64,000 nt of DNA from assembly GCF_001949145.1 (NCBI RefSeq), contig NW_019091418.1, forward strand, positions 1,761,406-1,825,405, written 5' to 3'. Below are positions 61,088 to 64,000 of the stretch, one piece after another. The stretch comes from Acanthaster planci. Its lineage: Eukaryota > Echinodermata > Asteroidea > Valvatida > Acanthasteridae. Position 1 is the stretch's first letter. Every line of letters starts with the position of its first letter. Made by a program: the position numbers and the translations under genes. A model generated the notes under the pieces. It was not told where the DNA came from, searched no databases, and worked only from the letters and a program-made list of their open reading frames with translations.

Positions 61088-64000
61088 TCCTTGTCGAAGT
61101 TTCCTAACTTTCTTTTGCTTTCTAAATGTAATTCCAAAAGTATTTAATTAACTTGTAGTTTCGAATGTGACGAGAAAAAAAAATTACATTTCGCATGCTT
61201 ATAAGGCTTTACCGGGAACAGGCAGTAAAAATACTTACTAATAATATACAAATTGTTTAAAAGACATTTTCTCGGCAAGAGTTGATACAGCAGAATTATT
61301 ATTCCCTGTCCTTACTAAGCGAGGAAAACTGTGCTTAAAGCCATTTATGTAAACTGCGTATTCGTACACATAATGCGTGCAGATTCCGCGATTAACTGCA
61401 GGGCGTCTGTGTCACGAACATGGGAATGTTTCCAATCAGCGGGCACATACTTAAAGCAACAGTACCAACTGACAGCTATCAACCAATCGGTGCCTTCGGT
61501 CTTTCTGATCACCACTTCCAATTGGCTGACACGCGAGTCCACGGCGTGCAGCATCACATCATGAGATCTTGAGCTTGTTCCACTATACCACAAAACTGTG
61601 CGACACCCTTTGCGTTACGAGAGGCACAAAATAACTTCATTTCTAAATAGGAAGCTCAGTAATAAAATAAAAATGAAAATTTAAGCTAAAAAAAGCAGAA
61701 CAATTTGAGGAGAGTACACGCCACCCGTAGGGTACCGTAAGATACCAAATGATTGTTTGATTTGAAAAGCTGTTTATGTTTATCTGCGTTGCTCTGTGTG
61801 AGTAAACTGTAACCACGGAAGAAAAATGAAAATGGCGGCGATTGCCTAGGCAATTTTGATGTATTAAGTTCATCGGTTCTGTTATAAATCCTGCTACTTC
61901 ACCATCGAGCTAATCTCAGTGGTGCCACCATAAATTTGTATCCAAACTCAACTGCCCGACAAAAATCCACACCGTTTTCGGTCGTCATGCCTTTTAGCTA
62001 AAATTACCGACGTAATGTGACCATAAAATACCTAACCTACTGTTGATGTTAAATCTTCGCTTGCAATTTGATGATAACGCTTCACTGAAATTTAAAAGAT
62101 GGGGCCAAACATTAATAAGGAAATACCACAGCTTTAATGAAAGAGGGGATTTAACAAATAACATAAAATATGTCGTAGTCACACCTTAAATACGTCTACT
62201 ATCCTCCATTTGTGTTGGCAAATCCCTCACAGACATTAATGGTCTAAGATCACAACTCAGCGCCAATCAAGCAATGCAACAAGCCACAGCAGCAAACTGC
62301 TGCTCTTTACGAGAAATTTTATTCTAGGCGTGCTAAAATGAATCCAATTTTGTCCAAGCTTGGCCAAGGTAGGTCTTTCAAAAACGTTGCATTTCGTTTT
62401 TGTTTGGAAGTAATGGGAGAATTTCTTAAACAGCATATCAATAATAAAGACAAGCCAATGTCGTTTTACCCCACAGTTAATATGAAAGTACCTTACAAGT
62501 TTGAGCAAAATTTATTATGGTGGAAGAATAATTCCCAGAAAGTGTTGAACGAGAAAGTGTCACAGTTGTTCACTTCTTTTCCATGTTTAAAATTTGTTCA
62601 AGAAAAGTTCCAACTGATATTGAATTGCTTTCTCAATGTTGGAACCGAAACTCCTGTACTGAAATAGCGCTCAGATCTAGTGTTGTAGTTCAGACGTATT
62701 TATGGCGTCACGGTAGTCGACCTAAATTGTCATTGCATGTATTGGAATGGTTTTGCGTTTTCAACACTCTTTGATTGTTCATGCAGTGGCACACAAACGA
62801 CTGCTGAGAGGGACGAAGCCCCACCCACCTATTCTGATTGGACTCTGTAAGCCCAGATACGCTTAATGCAAAATTTTACAGACAGATGAATTTCTTGCGA
62901 TTTTTGGTCCCACGTTAATTGCTATATGTTCTATCAGCAACCCCTGATCCCTTCCTTGAGTTTGCCTTGAGTTCATCACAAGTTAAGTGTTTGCAGCACA
63001 TTAAGATTTTTGTTTGGTTTTTATATTCTCTGTTCATGTAACCATTCTATCAAGTTTGATAAAAGAAGAAACCAAAAACAATACAGCAATTTCACGGAAC
63101 TAATTGCTAAGGGATTTCAAGCCAACATTGGAAATCAAATCTCAAACAAACATTAATTGCGACCAATAACCTGATATTACTTTTTTTAACCCGAAGCAGC
63201 AATATGAACTTATTAGATGTTGTTGTGATGAAATTCTCGGGTAGAACTTACCTCGTTATATTACATTCAAAATAACAAACAGCAGCATGGTTCCGTACGG
63301 CAATATAGTTCCATCGTTTGTGTGATGTGATATGAACCCGTAGTGAGTCGTCCACGGGCTATTGGAATATGTAAGGTCACTGTACTTTCTTTGCAGAGGC
63401 CGTCCAGCGTAGTACGTGTATATGCACCTGCAGGACACAATGGCCAATGAAGATAACCGCATTGAGAAAGTACATTACCACAACGAAGCGACAAACGAAG
63501 ACAATACGGCACCTGTGAAGAGACTGTTTGAGAGCGTTAGGAATTTCAATTCTGAAATTCTTCCCCTGAAGATTTAAAAAGATAAGACAGGTGCAACTCC
63601 TGTGAGAATGAGGTTGGGGAAAACATAATTGTATAGAACGGTCACAGTTAAGATTCTGATTTTCTTTTGGATGATTACGAAAGCTGTATAATGCGAAGGC
63701 TTTGAGGCTGAGCGACAGTTACTTTTGAAACTGGCTTTTGTATGATGTTGTGTGAGATTCTACGAACAAAGGAGACACACTTGTTCTGTGAAAGCTGCAA
63801 AAAACAACACGTCTAAAAAAAGACTAACTGGCAGCGGAATGGATCCCCGTTATCTGTGATGCAGATTAATGGGTAACTCTATATCGCTTAATTGGTCACT
63901 CTTGTTGGCTGCGAGCATTGGCGGGCGTGTGTGGTGAACCCAAGTGCGGCTGGTACAACATGTTCACCATTACAGTAATGAACACAGGCGTGCTGTCCCG
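61088..64000. other. Non-coding stretch to window end
   Basis: Only short frames are present. A minus-strand segment 63427-63252 is bounded by a good acceptor (TGTGTCCTGCAG) and a perfect donor (CGAG|GTAAGT), but all three frames contain stops. If it is an exon, it is non-coding or terminal. Confidence 0.5.

Noticed and set aside
60959-61147. Poly-Gln 62-codon frame (plus) and poly-Cys frame (minus)
   Set aside because: Both are direct translations of the CAA/CAG microsatellite, with no splice or promoter context.
1-64000. CRISPR array, prokaryotic operon or toxin/defence system
   Set aside because: The introns, SINE, non-LTR element and gene families show animal nuclear DNA; no spacer-repeat array or prokaryotic gene cluster is present.

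Overview
This window is metazoan nuclear DNA: spliced genes with GT-AG introns, long AT-rich non-coding stretches, and dense interspersed repeats. Very frequent tacatgta and taggccta strings and the repeat families suggest a marine deuterostome, most likely an echinoderm (perhaps a sea star). That is an inference from texture; no marker in the sequence settles the species.

Two host genes can be rebuilt with confidence, both on the minus strand. ZNRD2 (SSSCA1/p27, a zinc-ribbon protein) has three coding exons: 10441-10286, 4507-4423 and 3450-2951. They predict 246 residues. A two-pore-domain potassium channel (KCNK/K2P, TREK/TALK-like) has two coding exons, 41174-40766 and 25517-24601. A 15.2 kb intron splits the first pore signature inside the first glycine codon of GYG, and the predicted protein has 441 residues. 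Both genes have an in-frame stop shortly upstream of the chosen ATG.

Layout. 1-2950: no gene recognised. 2951-10441: ZNRD2; its large first intron holds a ~67-bp tandem array, two copies of a dispersed repeat, a 21-bp minisatellite with 16 copies, a tRNA-derived SINE and a tRNA-Leu-like fragment. 10475-14900: upstream DNA with a dispersed direct-repeat pair and, near 14.75-14.91 kb, a promoter-like CpG-rich patch. 14911-15370: a long foldback element, with a truncated second copy at 28621-28918. 15490-18890: a decayed non-LTR retrotransposon (minus strand) with endonuclease and reverse-transcriptase remnants and a large internal RT deletion. 18.9-24.3 kb: non-coding, with clustered CRE octamers. 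24.6-41.2 kb: the K2P gene; its intron carries at least five inverted-repeat (MITE-like) elements. 41.2-64 kb: mostly non-coding, with a decayed gene of a recombinase-like/SANT-like repeat family (47.3-48.5 kb, minus), a CpG-rich candidate first exon (51.49 kb, plus), an NRF1-type site (56.75 kb) and a CAA/CAG microsatellite (61 kb).

The two genes have no evident functional link. The most notable content is the set of different inverted-repeat elements, several carrying potential transcription-factor sites (CRE, nuclear-receptor half-sites, CCAAT) inside or beside the channel gene. I found no convincing previously undescribed multi-gene system.
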